Origin: Dethiobacter alkaliphilus
Lineage (GTDB): Bacteria > Bacillota > Dethiobacteria > DTU022 > UBA8154
Assembly: GCA_016841605.1 (NCBI GenBank)
Contig: JAENYV010000001.1
Span: forward strand, 293,540-357,539
Length of the DNA stretch: 64,000 nt
Direction of reading: 5' to 3'
Position numbers and translations under genes: made by a program. Numbering within the stretch: position 1 is the first letter of the stretch; the number at the start of each line of letters is the position of its first letter. A model generated the notes under the pieces. The model was not told the DNA's origin. It saw only the letters and a list, made by a program, of their open reading frames with translations, and did not search any database. Shown here piece by piece: positions 27,781 to 36,433 of the stretch.

Positions 27781-30465
27781 ATGCTGATAAAAAAACCCGG
27801 AGCATTTCATTTAAAACCTATACTTTCTATACTCCTGGTGCTCATCATGGCCCTGGGCGGCATCTTCCTGGGGACGGTCCCCACAGCTGAGGCCAAAACA
27901 ACAGACTCGGCCCGGGCGGAAAATATCTTTTTCTATGTCACCGGCAGCGAGGGCAAGAACGTCCTGCTGGATGTCATGAGCTATGATGAATTAAACGCCA
28001 TATCCCACGGCCAACTATCCGAGGGGCTGAGCGGCACGGATACCGGCACCAACTACTACTACTCCTGTACGGACAACCTGCCGACCACAGTCTATGCCGA
28101 GGCCCGGGGTTTGACACTGCCGGATCTGGTCGCCTATGTGCGGAACCATTCCGCAGTCGCCGGGGCAGAGGCCATCGCCTATACGGGCAGCGACAAGCTG
28201 TACTTCATGGCCACGGACAGTTACGGCATCTACAACAAAAACTGGAGCTACGACCAACTGTACGGCCAAACCGTATACTATTTTCCCGGCCTTTTTAACG
28301 CCTGGACCGACGGTTGGGAAATATCGGACAGCACGTACAGTCCGACTGATTCCAGTCCCATTCCGTTGGAAATCTATAACGCTTCCTATCAAGCAAGCGA
28401 TCCCTATTACCAGAATAAAAGGGACGTATTCAGCGGCGGCCGGCCGGCCGTCACCATCCTGGCCACCCAATTGGAGATAGACCGGGCCTTTAACCTCAGT
28501 TCGGAAATTGCGGCCAACGGCGGCAACATCACCGGCTGCCTGCATAATGCGCTAACGTCGGAACGGGCGCTGCAGCTCTGCATCCCCCAGTCCGAAGCGG
28601 TCCTCATGTCGGGCAACCGCACCGCCTATCACTACTTTGCCTGGGTTTACAATCTGAAACTGGCCATGGCCGGCGCTCCGGTCATAGCATCTTTGGGTAC
28701 GGTGGCCGCGCCGACAGCCGAGGTAACCCAAAACGGCGACACCCTGTCCACCAGCATGGACTGTGCCACCGAAGGGGCTAAGATCTACTATTCCCTGACG
28801 GACGCTGCCCCGCAAACCCTCTATACGGGTGAACCGGTAACCTGCGACGTCAGCGGCAGAGACCTGGCGACAAACCCCGTTACCTTCTATATGACCGCGG
28901 TCAAAGAAGGCTATGACGACGCGGGAATCATTTCCGCAACCTATCCGCAACGCGCGCCGGCCTTAACAGACATTTATACGGCAACCGTGGGGGATGATCT
29001 AACCTTTGCGGCAACCTCCGCCGTAAGCGCCGAGGCCTGGACGGATTGGAGCGGTAGCCTGACGAGTGTCGGTCTCAGATATCCCGGTGCTTCCGGCTAT
29101 ACGCCGCTTGAAGAAGGGCAATATACGACGGACAACAGTAGTAAAACCATTACCTTCGACAAAGCGCTGTTTTCCACTTACGGCACGCACAGTTTCCAGG
29201 TTTGTGCCGACGGCTATGCCAATAAAACCATGTCCGTAACCATGAAGAAACCTGCGCCTGATGTTATCAGCACGGACTACTATATGGACTCGGATATCCT
29301 CTTATCCTTTGCCGACGCAAACTACCAGGCGGGAATGTCGGTAAGCATAGAGGGAATGGGAACAGGCTCCTCTCCAATTGGCAGCAGTTATCTGATCCGA
29401 AGCATACCCGGCAAGCTGACCATTAAAAATACCTATTTCAGTGCTCCCAATTGTGCCATCACAGTCCCCGGAACGTATACGCTGACTTTGACCAACAGCA
29501 ACTACGCACCGGGCAGTCAAACGGTAGAGATCACCGTCAAAGACGCTTCGCAAAAACCATCGGAAGATACCTTTGCCTATACCCTGACGCCCGGCGCGGC
29601 AAACGGCAAGGTTGGGGATCCCCTCACCGTGAATGTAGCCTTGACTTCCAGTGCGGACAATTACAATTTCTATGCCGGTGAATACCGCCTTGTCCTGGAT
29701 AACACCTCTCTGACCCTGGGGACGGTCAAGCCGGGAGGCAACTGGCAAAGCGGTACAAAAACAGCCGACGGCCGGACCACGTTGACCTTTGCCGCCCTGG
29801 ATCTGAGCGGCCAGGGAACAGCCGGCGGCAGCAGTACGGAAATCGGCAGTTTCCGTGTAGAACCGCTACAGGAGGGAATAGCCTCAATCCTTTGCAGCCG
29901 GGCCCTGCTCACCGATGAAAACGCCGGGGCGTTAAGTGAGGTCAGCGGCAGCGGCCTGGAGATTACAATTACGGAGACAGATTTGCTTACCCCGCCGGAA
30001 CTGACGGCTGACGGCGATAACAATGTGCTTGGCCGGGATATAACCGTAAGCTTCACGGATGATGAAGTCTGGCGCAGCGCGCTTACCGGCGTCAGCGTGG
30101 ACGGCATGGCGCTGGACAGCGGCAAGTATACTGTCACTGCCGGAACAACCATAGAACCCGGGACCATTACCATCAACCAAAGCGTATTCATGGAAGCCAA
30201 AAATTATACTGTTACCGTATCAGCGGAAGGCTACCAGGATGCTGAGGTTATCCAGCCGGTCCAGGCCCATAACCCGGCTGAAGGGGACGGGGATATCAAC
30301 GGGGACGGCAGTGTAGGCATCCAGGATGTGCAGCTGGGCATCGATTACATGATGGGCAAGACCACGCCGGACGGGGGTGAGCTGAGCAGCGCCGACCTGA
30401 ACGGGGACGGCAGCGTGGGTATTCAGGACGTGCTGGGCATTATCGATATGATGATGGGGAAATAA
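27781..30465 (+). CDS. Secreted multidomain protein carrying both a cohesin and a dockerin
   Basis: An 894-residue protein. The signal peptide ends near TAEAKTT (about 39). Residues about 40-305 are the type II domain (VTGSEGKNVLLDVMSYDEL, YYYSCTDNLPTTVYAEARGL). About 305-395 is an Fn3-associated domain (KIYYSLTDAAPQTLYTGEPV). About 395-595 is two HID-like domains. About 595-735 is a cohesin (VNVALTSSADNYNFYAGEYR, IGSFRVEPLQEG). About 736-829 is an HID. About 835-894 is a dockerin with two repeats (NGDGSVGIQDV twice, with MMGKTTPDG between). Having both modules it could chain: its dockerin binds one scaffold and its cohesin takes another dockerin. 28 bases after the phosphatase gene, so one operon is likely. 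Confidence 0.9.
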   Translation: MLIKKPGAFHLKPILSILLVLIMALGGIFLGTVPTAEAKTTDSARAENIFFYVTGSEGKNVLLDVMSYDELNAISHGQLSEGLSGTDTGTNYYYSCTDNLPTTVYAEARGLTLPDLVAYVRNHSAVAGAEAIAYTGSDKLYFMATDSYGIYNKNWSYDQLYGQTVYYFPGLFNAWTDGWEISDSTYSPTDSSPIPLEIYNASYQASDPYYQNKRDVFSGGRPAVTILATQLEIDRAFNLSSEIAANGGNITGCLHNALTSERALQLCIPQSEAVLMSGNRTAYHYFAWVYNLKLAMAGAPVIASLGTVAAPTAEVTQNGDTLSTSMDCATEGAKIYYSLTDAAPQTLYTGEPVTCDVSGRDLATNPVTFYMTAVKEGYDDAGIISATYPQRAPALTDIYTATVGDDLTFAATSAVSAEAWTDWSGSLTSVGLRYPGASGYTPLEEGQYTTDNSSKTITFDKALFSTYGTHSFQVCADGYANKTMSVTMKKPAPDVISTDYYMDSDILLSFADANYQAGMSVSIEGMGTGSSPIGSSYLIRSIPGKLTIKNTYFSAPNCAITVPGTYTLTLTNSNYAPGSQTVEITVKDASQKPSEDTFAYTLTPGAANGKVGDPLTVNVALTSSADNYNFYAGEYRLVLDNTSLTLGTVKPGGNWQSGTKTADGRTTLTFAALDLSGQGTAGGSSTEIGSFRVEPLQEGIASILCSRALLTDENAGALSEVSGSGLEITITETDLLTPPELTADGDNNVLGRDITVSFTDDEVWRSALTGVSVDGMALDSGKYTVTAGTTIEPGTITINQSVFMEAKNYTVTVSAEGYQDAEVIQPVQAHNPAEGDGDINGDGSVGIQDVQLGIDYMMGKTTPDGGELSSADLNGDGSVGIQDVLGIIDMMMGK

Positions 30466-30512
30466 GGTTGGTGCAATGTCAAAATTTAAATTTTTAAGGG
30501 AGTGATAAAGAA

Positions 30513-32795
30513 ATGTCAAGAAAAAGAACAAAAGAAAGGTGCATGAAGAAACTATCCTGTTTTCTGGTCCTGACCCTGGTCTTAAGCCTGGCGGCGGTCG
30601 CCAACCCCTTGATGACCTCATCGGTAGCCGCGACGGGGGAGAATCCGATTTTAAGCGTGGCCGGCGCCAGTGCCGGCCCGGGAGAGACGGTTACGATCCC
30701 GGTGTCCCTGACCAGCGACGGCCAGGTGTCAGCGCTGCAATTCGACCTCAATTACGACCAGGACCTGTTGACTTATGACGGCAGGAGCTACGGGAACCTG
30801 ACCGACGCCCGCAATGATGATGACGACAGAATCTATACCATTAATGTCAATGATGAGGTTCACGACTCGGGTACCCTGCTGGAAGATACCCTGCGGGTGG
30901 GCATCTATTCCGTGAGCAGCGGCTCGGACGCCCTGATTGAGGCGGGAAGCGGCACCCTTGTGGAACTGCGGTTCCAGGTCAATGCCGCAGCTCAGCCGGG
31001 ACAGAGCTGCAACCTGGTCCTGAGCAACGTTCAACTGACTGACAGCGACAACAATCTGATCACGACGACCTTAAGCGGCGGCCGGTTCACCGTTCCCGGC
31101 GGCTCGACGGAACCTGAGGTCATCGTCACCCCCGGCAATATTTCCACGGTGGCGGGCTGTGGGACGTTTGGTGACGAGGGAGACGGCGGGCCGGCTCTGG
31201 CAGCCAAGTTTAACTATATTTATGGCATTACTTTTGATGCCGGCGGCAATCTCTATATCGCTGACAGAAATAGCCACAAGGTCCGTAAAGTTAATGCGAG
31301 CGGCACCATCAGCACCGTAGCCGGGAACGGAAACACGTATGGCGGGGGTGAGTGGATAGACGGTGTCCCTGCTACAGATGCCCAGGTGGGAGCCCCGTAT
31401 AATGTGGCGGTCGACAGTGCCTGCAACCTTTATATCACCAATAGTATGGACCACCGTATCCGCAAAGTCGATACTACCGGGATTATCACCACCATAGCCG
31501 GCACAGGAACAAGCCTAACGGGCGGCGGCTACTCCGGGGACAACGGTCCCGCAGTGGAAGCCCAACTGAAAGCACCCAAAGGTCTGGTGACAGATCAAGC
31601 CGGTAATATCTATATCTGCGACGCTTCCAACTACCGGCTGCGGAAAATCGATACCCAGGGGAACATTACCACTATAGCCGGCAACGGCACAAATGGTGTT
31701 CCGGCTGAGAATGTGCCGGCCACTGAGACCAATCTGGCACCTACTGCTGTAACACTTGATGATGAAGGCAACATCTATGTTGTCGCCAGGTATAATGTCT
31801 ATAAAATAGATCAGCAAGGAATTATCAGAAACGTAGCCGGCAGCAACACAGGCGGTTTTGCCGGGGACGGCGGTCCGGCTACTGAGGCCCAGTTGAAAAA
31901 TCCCCTGTCAGTAGCAGTGGATGACGACGGTTATCTTTATATTGCGGATTATAGCAACAAGCGGGTCCGGATGGTGGACAGCGCGGGGATTATCACGACC
32001 ATTGCAGGGGACGGGACACAGGCCAGCACAGGGGACGGCGGACCGGCGGCTGACGCTCAGCTGTTAAATCCCACTTGCGTGGCGCTCGGCGGGGACGGCA
32101 ACCTTTATGTCGGCTGCCAACCTGAAGTTCGCAAGATCGAGCTGACCCGCACCCAGTCACAGCTTGAGACGCCGCCGGTCTTGAGCGCGGACGGTATGGG
32201 CAATACCTTAGGCCAGGATATTACTCTAAGCTTCACGGATGATGAAACCTGGCGTGACAAGATTAGCAGCGTTAAAGTGGACGATGACATTCTGGAGAGC
32301 GGCGAGTACACCATCACTGCCGGAACCACCATCGATCCGGGGACCATTACCATCGACCGAAGCGTATTCACGGAAGCCGCTGATTACACCATCGTCGTCA
32401 GTGCGGACGGCTACGCGGACGCCACGGTCAGCCAGACCATTACCACAAGTGAGGCCGGAGAGGGGCTTTATACCGTGACGCCGCAGGAAGATGCAGATTA
32501 TACCTGCACGGAGATAGAAGGGATTGATACGTTAACCGTCAACAGCGGGGTTAACGCCTTAAAATATTTTACGGTTAATATCACTCCGCTGCAGGAGCAC
32601 AACGGCAAAGAAACCGTTGTCTTTGTTCATTATCGAAACAGCGTGGTGAAGGAAATCAATGCCACCAGAGCGGACTTTGACGTGGTCAGCGGCGCGGCGG
32701 CCGGCTTTAATGTTCTGGAGGGCGATATGGTCAAAGCCTATATCGTCGACGAACTGACCAATGCCCTGGACAGTAACCCGAATATTCTGCAGTAA
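30513..32795 (+). CDS. Secreted cohesin / NHL-repeat / HID protein with FVH-NPNILQ C-terminal domain
   Basis: A 760-residue protein with a signal peptide (LVLSLAAVANPLM). Residues about 44-199 are a cohesin of classical type (VTIPVSLTSDGQVSALQFDL, LVELRFQVNA). Residues about 204-545 carry NHL repeats, each with ISTVAGxG, a GDGGPAxxAQL-like segment, and LYIADxxxxRVRKV, which form a beta propeller. About 550-644 is an HID (PPVLSADGMGNTLG). About 650-760 is the shared C-terminal domain (VVFVHYRNS, ADFDVV, GFNVLEGD, SNPNILQ). ATG 30513 follows GGGAGTGAT. ATG 30543 is an alternative with GAAAGG. It could present a cohesin on a propeller stalk for the dockerin-bearing neighbours. Confidence 0.9.
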   Translation: MSRKRTKERCMKKLSCFLVLTLVLSLAAVANPLMTSSVAATGENPILSVAGASAGPGETVTIPVSLTSDGQVSALQFDLNYDQDLLTYDGRSYGNLTDARNDDDDRIYTINVNDEVHDSGTLLEDTLRVGIYSVSSGSDALIEAGSGTLVELRFQVNAAAQPGQSCNLVLSNVQLTDSDNNLITTTLSGGRFTVPGGSTEPEVIVTPGNISTVAGCGTFGDEGDGGPALAAKFNYIYGITFDAGGNLYIADRNSHKVRKVNASGTISTVAGNGNTYGGGEWIDGVPATDAQVGAPYNVAVDSACNLYITNSMDHRIRKVDTTGIITTIAGTGTSLTGGGYSGDNGPAVEAQLKAPKGLVTDQAGNIYICDASNYRLRKIDTQGNITTIAGNGTNGVPAENVPATETNLAPTAVTLDDEGNIYVVARYNVYKIDQQGIIRNVAGSNTGGFAGDGGPATEAQLKNPLSVAVDDDGYLYIADYSNKRVRMVDSAGIITTIAGDGTQASTGDGGPAADAQLLNPTCVALGGDGNLYVGCQPEVRKIELTRTQSQLETPPVLSADGMGNTLGQDITLSFTDDETWRDKISSVKVDDDILESGEYTITAGTTIDPGTITIDRSVFTEAADYTIVVSADGYADATVSQTITTSEAGEGLYTVTPQEDADYTCTEIEGIDTLTVNSGVNALKYFTVNITPLQEHNGKETVVFVHYRNSVVKEINATRADFDVVSGAAAGFNVLEGDMVKAYIVDELTNALDSNPNILQ

Positions 32796-32821
32796 ATGTG
32801 TTTGCTTATTGAAAATTGGAA

Positions 32822-32852
32822 CTCCGGGGAGGGGGATCCCCCCCCCGGAGAG
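32822..32852 (+). terminator. GC-rich hairpin after the 30513 gene
   Basis: CTCCGGGG and CCCCGGAG arms surround a G-run and C-run centred on GGATCC. The design resembles the palindrome at 23451 (GGATCC centre, same place relative to a stop codon). No T-run follows directly. Confidence 0.5.
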
Positions 32853-32935
32853 ATCAAATTAAAATTCTCTATTGAAAAATAGGGGCCCTTTCTCATTGAT
32901 CATTCCGTATGATAACAATATAGAGGAGGAGAGAG

Positions 32936-34579
32936 ATGTTATATCCAAAAACATTTGTAAGGATGCGCAGGGGCTTATTGTTCAGCCTGCTGCTTATACC
33001 GTTATTTTTAGCCCTGCCTGCCGGGCCGGCCTTTGCCAAGACCTTATGGTGCAACGGGATGGAGGACCTGCGGGTCTATATCCGGAATGCGGAGGGGGAA
33101 GATGTGTATATCAAGTATTACTCCAAAGAAGATGTGATAAACGACCTCCTTGCCGGCGATGATCAGATCGTTTATTATAGCTCGGTTGACGCCGCGGGAA
33201 TGGCTATTTTGGGGGCCGCCCAGGGGATCAGCGTAAAAGATTTTATTTCAAGGGTAAAAGCCGACCTGGCGGAAGACTACCCCGATACGGATTTCCATCT
33301 TGACGCGGACAGCACCGTGCTGGGAATTAAGGCTGTGGACGGCATGAGCAAGATCGCAACCCCGTATTCCGCAAGGATAGGGTGCGAAACTGAAACGCCG
33401 TCAGCCCGCTACTATTATCCCTATATGTTTGAGAACTTCCAGAATAGATTTGAATTTGAGGAGAATCCGGAATATTTGAGCCTCGCCACAGCTGACAAAG
33501 TGGAGGTTCCCAATACGCTGGCGATCTGTAACTACCAGGAAAGAGTGGGGGACGGGAGAGATTACCTTCCCGATATGATTACCAACCAGGAAGAGCTGGA
33601 GGCTGCTAAGGCCATCGTGGCCGAACACCTGAATTATGACAACTCTATCCGCTATGTCTTCGGCATAACTCCGGAGGATCTCATCGAAGATCTTTCTCCA
33701 GCGAGCGACAGCACCAAATGGATCAATCGGATATACCTTATTCCGGAGACCCCCGTCGATTATGCCTCCCTGGGAAAATGCGCTGATCCGGAAGTTATTG
33801 ATAGAGGCTACGGTCCCGGAAGATATGAGCGGAGTTTCAACCTGACGTCGGCGACCCCGAATGCCCAGATCCATTATTCGGTTGATCAGCTTCCTCAAAT
33901 ACCTGCGGGCCTCGTACTTGGTCCAACCAGATTATATGAAGGAGGGACAGTAGCGGTTGATTTACTTAACAATTCTTTTGGTACCATTATTAGATCACCA
34001 TATGATGTGACACCAACTAACTGGTGCCGTATAAAAGCACAAACATCAAAAATCGGCTACACAGACAGTGATTTGTTGCGTGATGATAGTTTCCGAGAGC
34101 AAATCCCCCCCATCTTAACCGCGGATACCACAGACAATACCGTCGGCCGGTCAATCGAAATCACCTTTGAGGAAGACGCTGACTGGCGGGCAGCAATCCT
34201 CGGTATTGTCGTGGACGGAAGCATCGTCGATCCAAGCCTGTACAGTGTAACTGAAGGAAAAATTACACTGGATGCCGCCGCATTTCCCCAGGTGAAAAAT
34301 TATACCTTGACAGTCAAGACAACCAGTATTAACGGGAATGGTGCTTACCTGGACACTACAGTCACCCAGCCGATCCTGGCCGACGCGGGGACGGCCGGCG
34401 TCGGGGATATCAACGGGGACGGCAGCGTGGGCATCCAGGACGTGCTGCTGAGCATCGACTATATGATGGGTAAAACCACGCCGGACGGGGATCAGCTGAG
34501 CAGCGCCGACCTGAACGGGGACGGCGGCGTTGGTATTCAGGACGTATTGGAAATTATCGACAAAATGATGGGCGAATAA
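32936..34579 (+). CDS. Secreted type II domain / HID protein with dockerin
   Basis: A 547-residue protein. The signal peptide ends near GPAFAKT (about 32). Residues about 35-275 are the type II domain (VYIRNAEGEDVYIKYYSKED, VYYSSVDAAGMAILGAAQGI, SARYYYPYMFENF). About 278-384 is an Fn3-associated-like segment (AQIHYSVDQLPQIP). About 390-481 is an HID (PPILTADTTDNTVG to TTVTQPI). About 488-547 is a dockerin almost identical to that of the 27781 protein. ATG 32936 follows GAGGAGGAGAG. A decayed copy of its last 200 codons lies at 37991-38569. Confidence 0.9.
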   Translation: MLYPKTFVRMRRGLLFSLLLIPLFLALPAGPAFAKTLWCNGMEDLRVYIRNAEGEDVYIKYYSKEDVINDLLAGDDQIVYYSSVDAAGMAILGAAQGISVKDFISRVKADLAEDYPDTDFHLDADSTVLGIKAVDGMSKIATPYSARIGCETETPSARYYYPYMFENFQNRFEFEENPEYLSLATADKVEVPNTLAICNYQERVGDGRDYLPDMITNQEELEAAKAIVAEHLNYDNSIRYVFGITPEDLIEDLSPASDSTKWINRIYLIPETPVDYASLGKCADPEVIDRGYGPGRYERSFNLTSATPNAQIHYSVDQLPQIPAGLVLGPTRLYEGGTVAVDLLNNSFGTIIRSPYDVTPTNWCRIKAQTSKIGYTDSDLLRDDSFREQIPPILTADTTDNTVGRSIEITFEEDADWRAAILGIVVDGSIVDPSLYSVTEGKITLDAAAFPQVKNYTLTVKTTSINGNGAYLDTTVTQPILADAGTAGVGDINGDGSVGIQDVLLSIDYMMGKTTPDGDQLSSADLNGDGGVGIQDVLEIIDKMMGE

Positions 34580-34653
34580 AAGGAAAAGGGAGAAATAGTA
34601 ATAAAAACGAAATAATTGCTGGTTAAATTAACATAAATGTTAATATTTCCAGC

Positions 34654-34682
34654 TTGACAGTTAAAATATTCTATATTAGGAT
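34654..34682 (+). promoter_or_regulatory. Promoter for the riboswitch-led NHL gene
   Basis: TTGACA at 34654-34659 and TAGGAT at 34677-34682 with a 17-base spacer, about 50 bases before the structured leader. The -10 box matches four of six consensus bases. Confidence 0.6.
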
Positions 34683-34738
34683 AAAAATGTCTACAAAAAG
34701 ACGGAGTTGGCTTTGGTTCCAATATTTCTTAGAATAAT

Positions 34739-34847
34739 CTCCGAGCCGGACGGCCTAAAGCAGATCCCGGACTGCCATGGCTCTCAGGCCAGGGCGAAAG
34801 CCCCAGAGTGTACCCGGAAACAGGTGCGCTTTCCATTTGAGAAGGAG
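34739..34847 (+). ncRNA. Putative Moco/tungsten-cofactor-type riboswitch aptamer
   Basis: The leader contains CTCCGAGCCGGACGGCCT (34739-34756), GACTGCCATGGCTCTC near 34770-34785 and AGGCCAGGGCGAAAGCCC (34786-34803). It ends AAACAGGTGCGCTTTCC then GGAG. Visible pairs are CTCC/GGAG (34739-34742 with 34844-34847) closing the element, GGCCT/AGGCC (34752-34756 with 34786-34790), GCAG/CTGC (34760-34763 with 34772-34775) and GGGC-GAAA-GCCC, a tetraloop hairpin (34792-34803). I recognise this layout and several invariant strings from the Moco RNA motif (Rfam MOCO_RNA_motif), from memory. It is followed by an intrinsic terminator, as a riboswitch expression platform would be. Downstream is a secreted NHL-repeat gene, not a biosynthesis gene. 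Confidence 0.6.
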
Positions 34848-34873
34848 GTGGACAAGAAATTAACGCTGATGAA

Positions 34874-34905
34874 AAGAGTTCCACTTGCTTTGGGGCTCTT
34901 TTTTT
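34874..34905 (+). terminator. Intrinsic terminator of the riboswitch leader
   Basis: AAGAGTTCC (34874-34882) pairs with GGGGCTCTT (34892-34900) through nine pairs including two G-U, with a nine-base loop, followed by a T-run. It lies between the aptamer and the gene at 34997, so it can act as an on/off switch. Confidence 0.75.
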
Positions 34906-34996
34906 ACCCCTACCCTTTGAGCCGTTTTTTCAAAGTCCGGGACAGCCGGCTCCCTACAGAAGGATGGAAATATAAGAGTAAAGGAGAATAAAAAAA

Positions 34997-36238
34997 ATGA
35001 TCAAACTCAAGAGCCAAGCAAATCTTAAATTACATCTTTGTTGCTTTGTAGTCCTGGTGCTGCTGCTCGGCCTGGCCGCGCCGGTTGCGCCAGTTGCCGG
35101 CGGGGTGGCAATGGCCGCCGAGAAGCTTTCAGAAAGCGCGGCTTCTCTGCTCCGGCCGGGGTATATTACAACAGTGGCAGGCAACGGTGAAATAGGGTAT
35201 ACCGGGGACGGCGGGCCGGCCACGGAAGCCGGCTTAAACTACATTTACGGGACAGCGTCGGATCTAGTGGGCAATCTTTATATCGCGGACCGGAACAGCA
35301 ACGTCATCCGCAAGGTAAACCGCCAGGGCATCATCAGCACAGTGGCCGGCAGCGGCCAGGCCGGTTATAACGGGGACAATATGGTGGCTACTGAGTCCCA
35401 GCTTTTTGCCCCTTACGGCGTGGTGGCCGATCTCTTCGGCAATATTTATTTTGCCGACAGTGGCAACCACCGGGTCCGCAAAGTTGACGGCAACGGTGTT
35501 ATCACGACTGTGGCCGGCACCGGTACCTTTGCCACGGGCGGCGGTTTTTCCGGGGACGGCGGAGCGGCTGTTGAAGCTCAACTGAAAAATCCGAGAGGGA
35601 TCGCCCTTGATCTGGACGGCAATATTTATTTTTGTGATACCGGCAATTACCGGGTCCGGAAAATTGACTGCAACGGTGTAATCACCACCGTAGCCGGGAA
35701 CGGGACACCCGGTTCAGCTGCGGCGATTCCCGACCAGACGCCGGCGCTCAATGCCAATCTTACACCTAACGGTTTAGCTGTCGGTATTGACGGAAGTATC
35801 TATCTGACGTCCTACCACCGTGTCTTAAAAGTCAACCCGGCCGGGCAGATCAGCACCGTGGCCGGAACCGGCGTAGGTGGCTATAGCGGGGACGGGGCGG
35901 CCGCCGTCAGCGCCCAGCTGAAAAATCCGCTGGATGTGGCAGTTGATCTCCTCGGCAACCTCTATATCGCCGACTACTCCAACCAGCGGGTCCGCAAGGT
36001 TAACAGCGGCGGCATTATCTCGACAGTGGCCGGGGACGGAACAATGGCCAACACCGGGGACGGCGGCCCGGCGGTCAATGCGCAGCTGCTGAACCCCACC
36101 AATGTCTCCATGAACCTGCTGGGCAACCTCTATATCGGCACCCAGACCCAGGTTCGCAAAGTGGGGTTTTACATTCCCGCCATTCCGCAGTCGTCGGGTG
36201 AGGAGCAGCAGTCCGCGGAAGCACTGCTGGTACAGTAA
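34997..36238 (+). CDS. Secreted NHL-repeat beta-propeller protein
   Basis: A 413-residue protein. The signal peptide (LVLLLGLAAPVAPVAGGVAM) ends near residue 40. Residues about 50-395 are six NHL-type repeats: ITTVAGNGEIGYTGDGGPAT, then LYIADRNSNVIRKV, and so on, making one closed propeller. It lacks the cohesin, HID and C-terminal modules of its relative encoded at 30513. Such propellers bind proteins or small ligands. ATG 34997 follows AAAGGAG. Expression is probably set by the riboswitch and terminator in its 5' leader, which makes it the only gene of the island with a visible cofactor-type switch. Confidence 0.88.
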   Translation: MIKLKSQANLKLHLCCFVVLVLLLGLAAPVAPVAGGVAMAAEKLSESAASLLRPGYITTVAGNGEIGYTGDGGPATEAGLNYIYGTASDLVGNLYIADRNSNVIRKVNRQGIISTVAGSGQAGYNGDNMVATESQLFAPYGVVADLFGNIYFADSGNHRVRKVDGNGVITTVAGTGTFATGGGFSGDGGAAVEAQLKNPRGIALDLDGNIYFCDTGNYRVRKIDCNGVITTVAGNGTPGSAAAIPDQTPALNANLTPNGLAVGIDGSIYLTSYHRVLKVNPAGQISTVAGTGVGGYSGDGAAAVSAQLKNPLDVAVDLLGNLYIADYSNQRVRKVNSGGIISTVAGDGTMANTGDGGPAVNAQLLNPTNVSMNLLGNLYIGTQTQVRKVGFYIPAIPQSSGEEQQSAEALLVQ

Positions 36239-36321
36239 TCCAAGGACAAAGGCAGGACGGATAGATTTTGTTTAATTAGGGCTTCACAGCGACGGTTGGC
36301 GGGAAGGTCCCTTGTTCAAAC

Positions 36322-36335
36322 TTCCGCTAGCGGAA
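36322..36335. promoter_or_regulatory. Palindrome in the leader of the 36434 gene
   Basis: TTCCGCTAGCGGAA is a perfect 14-base palindrome inside a 195-base GC-rich leader with further short stems (GGGAAGGTCCC just upstream, CTTCTCAGAGGAAG downstream). The leader may be structured, but I cannot match it to a known riboswitch. Confidence 0.4.
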
Positions 36336-36433
36336 AAGGGGGTGGGGGACAAAGCAGCAGGGAAGGCCTTGACAACAGTGCATCTTCTCAGAGGAAGCGG
36401 ATTCTATTTTTAGAAAAAGGAAGGAGAATAGCG

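Noticed and set aside
32872-33162. 96-codon frame overlapping the start of the 32936 gene
   Set aside because: It overlaps a gene with a clear signal peptide and ribosome site in another frame.
34707-34991. 94-codon frame over the riboswitch and its terminator
   Set aside because: It spans the aptamer stems and the T-run of the terminator. The RNA structure explains the sequence better.
36239-36433. Known riboswitch in the leader of the 36434 gene
   Set aside because: The leader has short stems and a palindrome, but I found no conserved strings of cobalamin, c-di-GMP, glycine, SAM or Moco classes.
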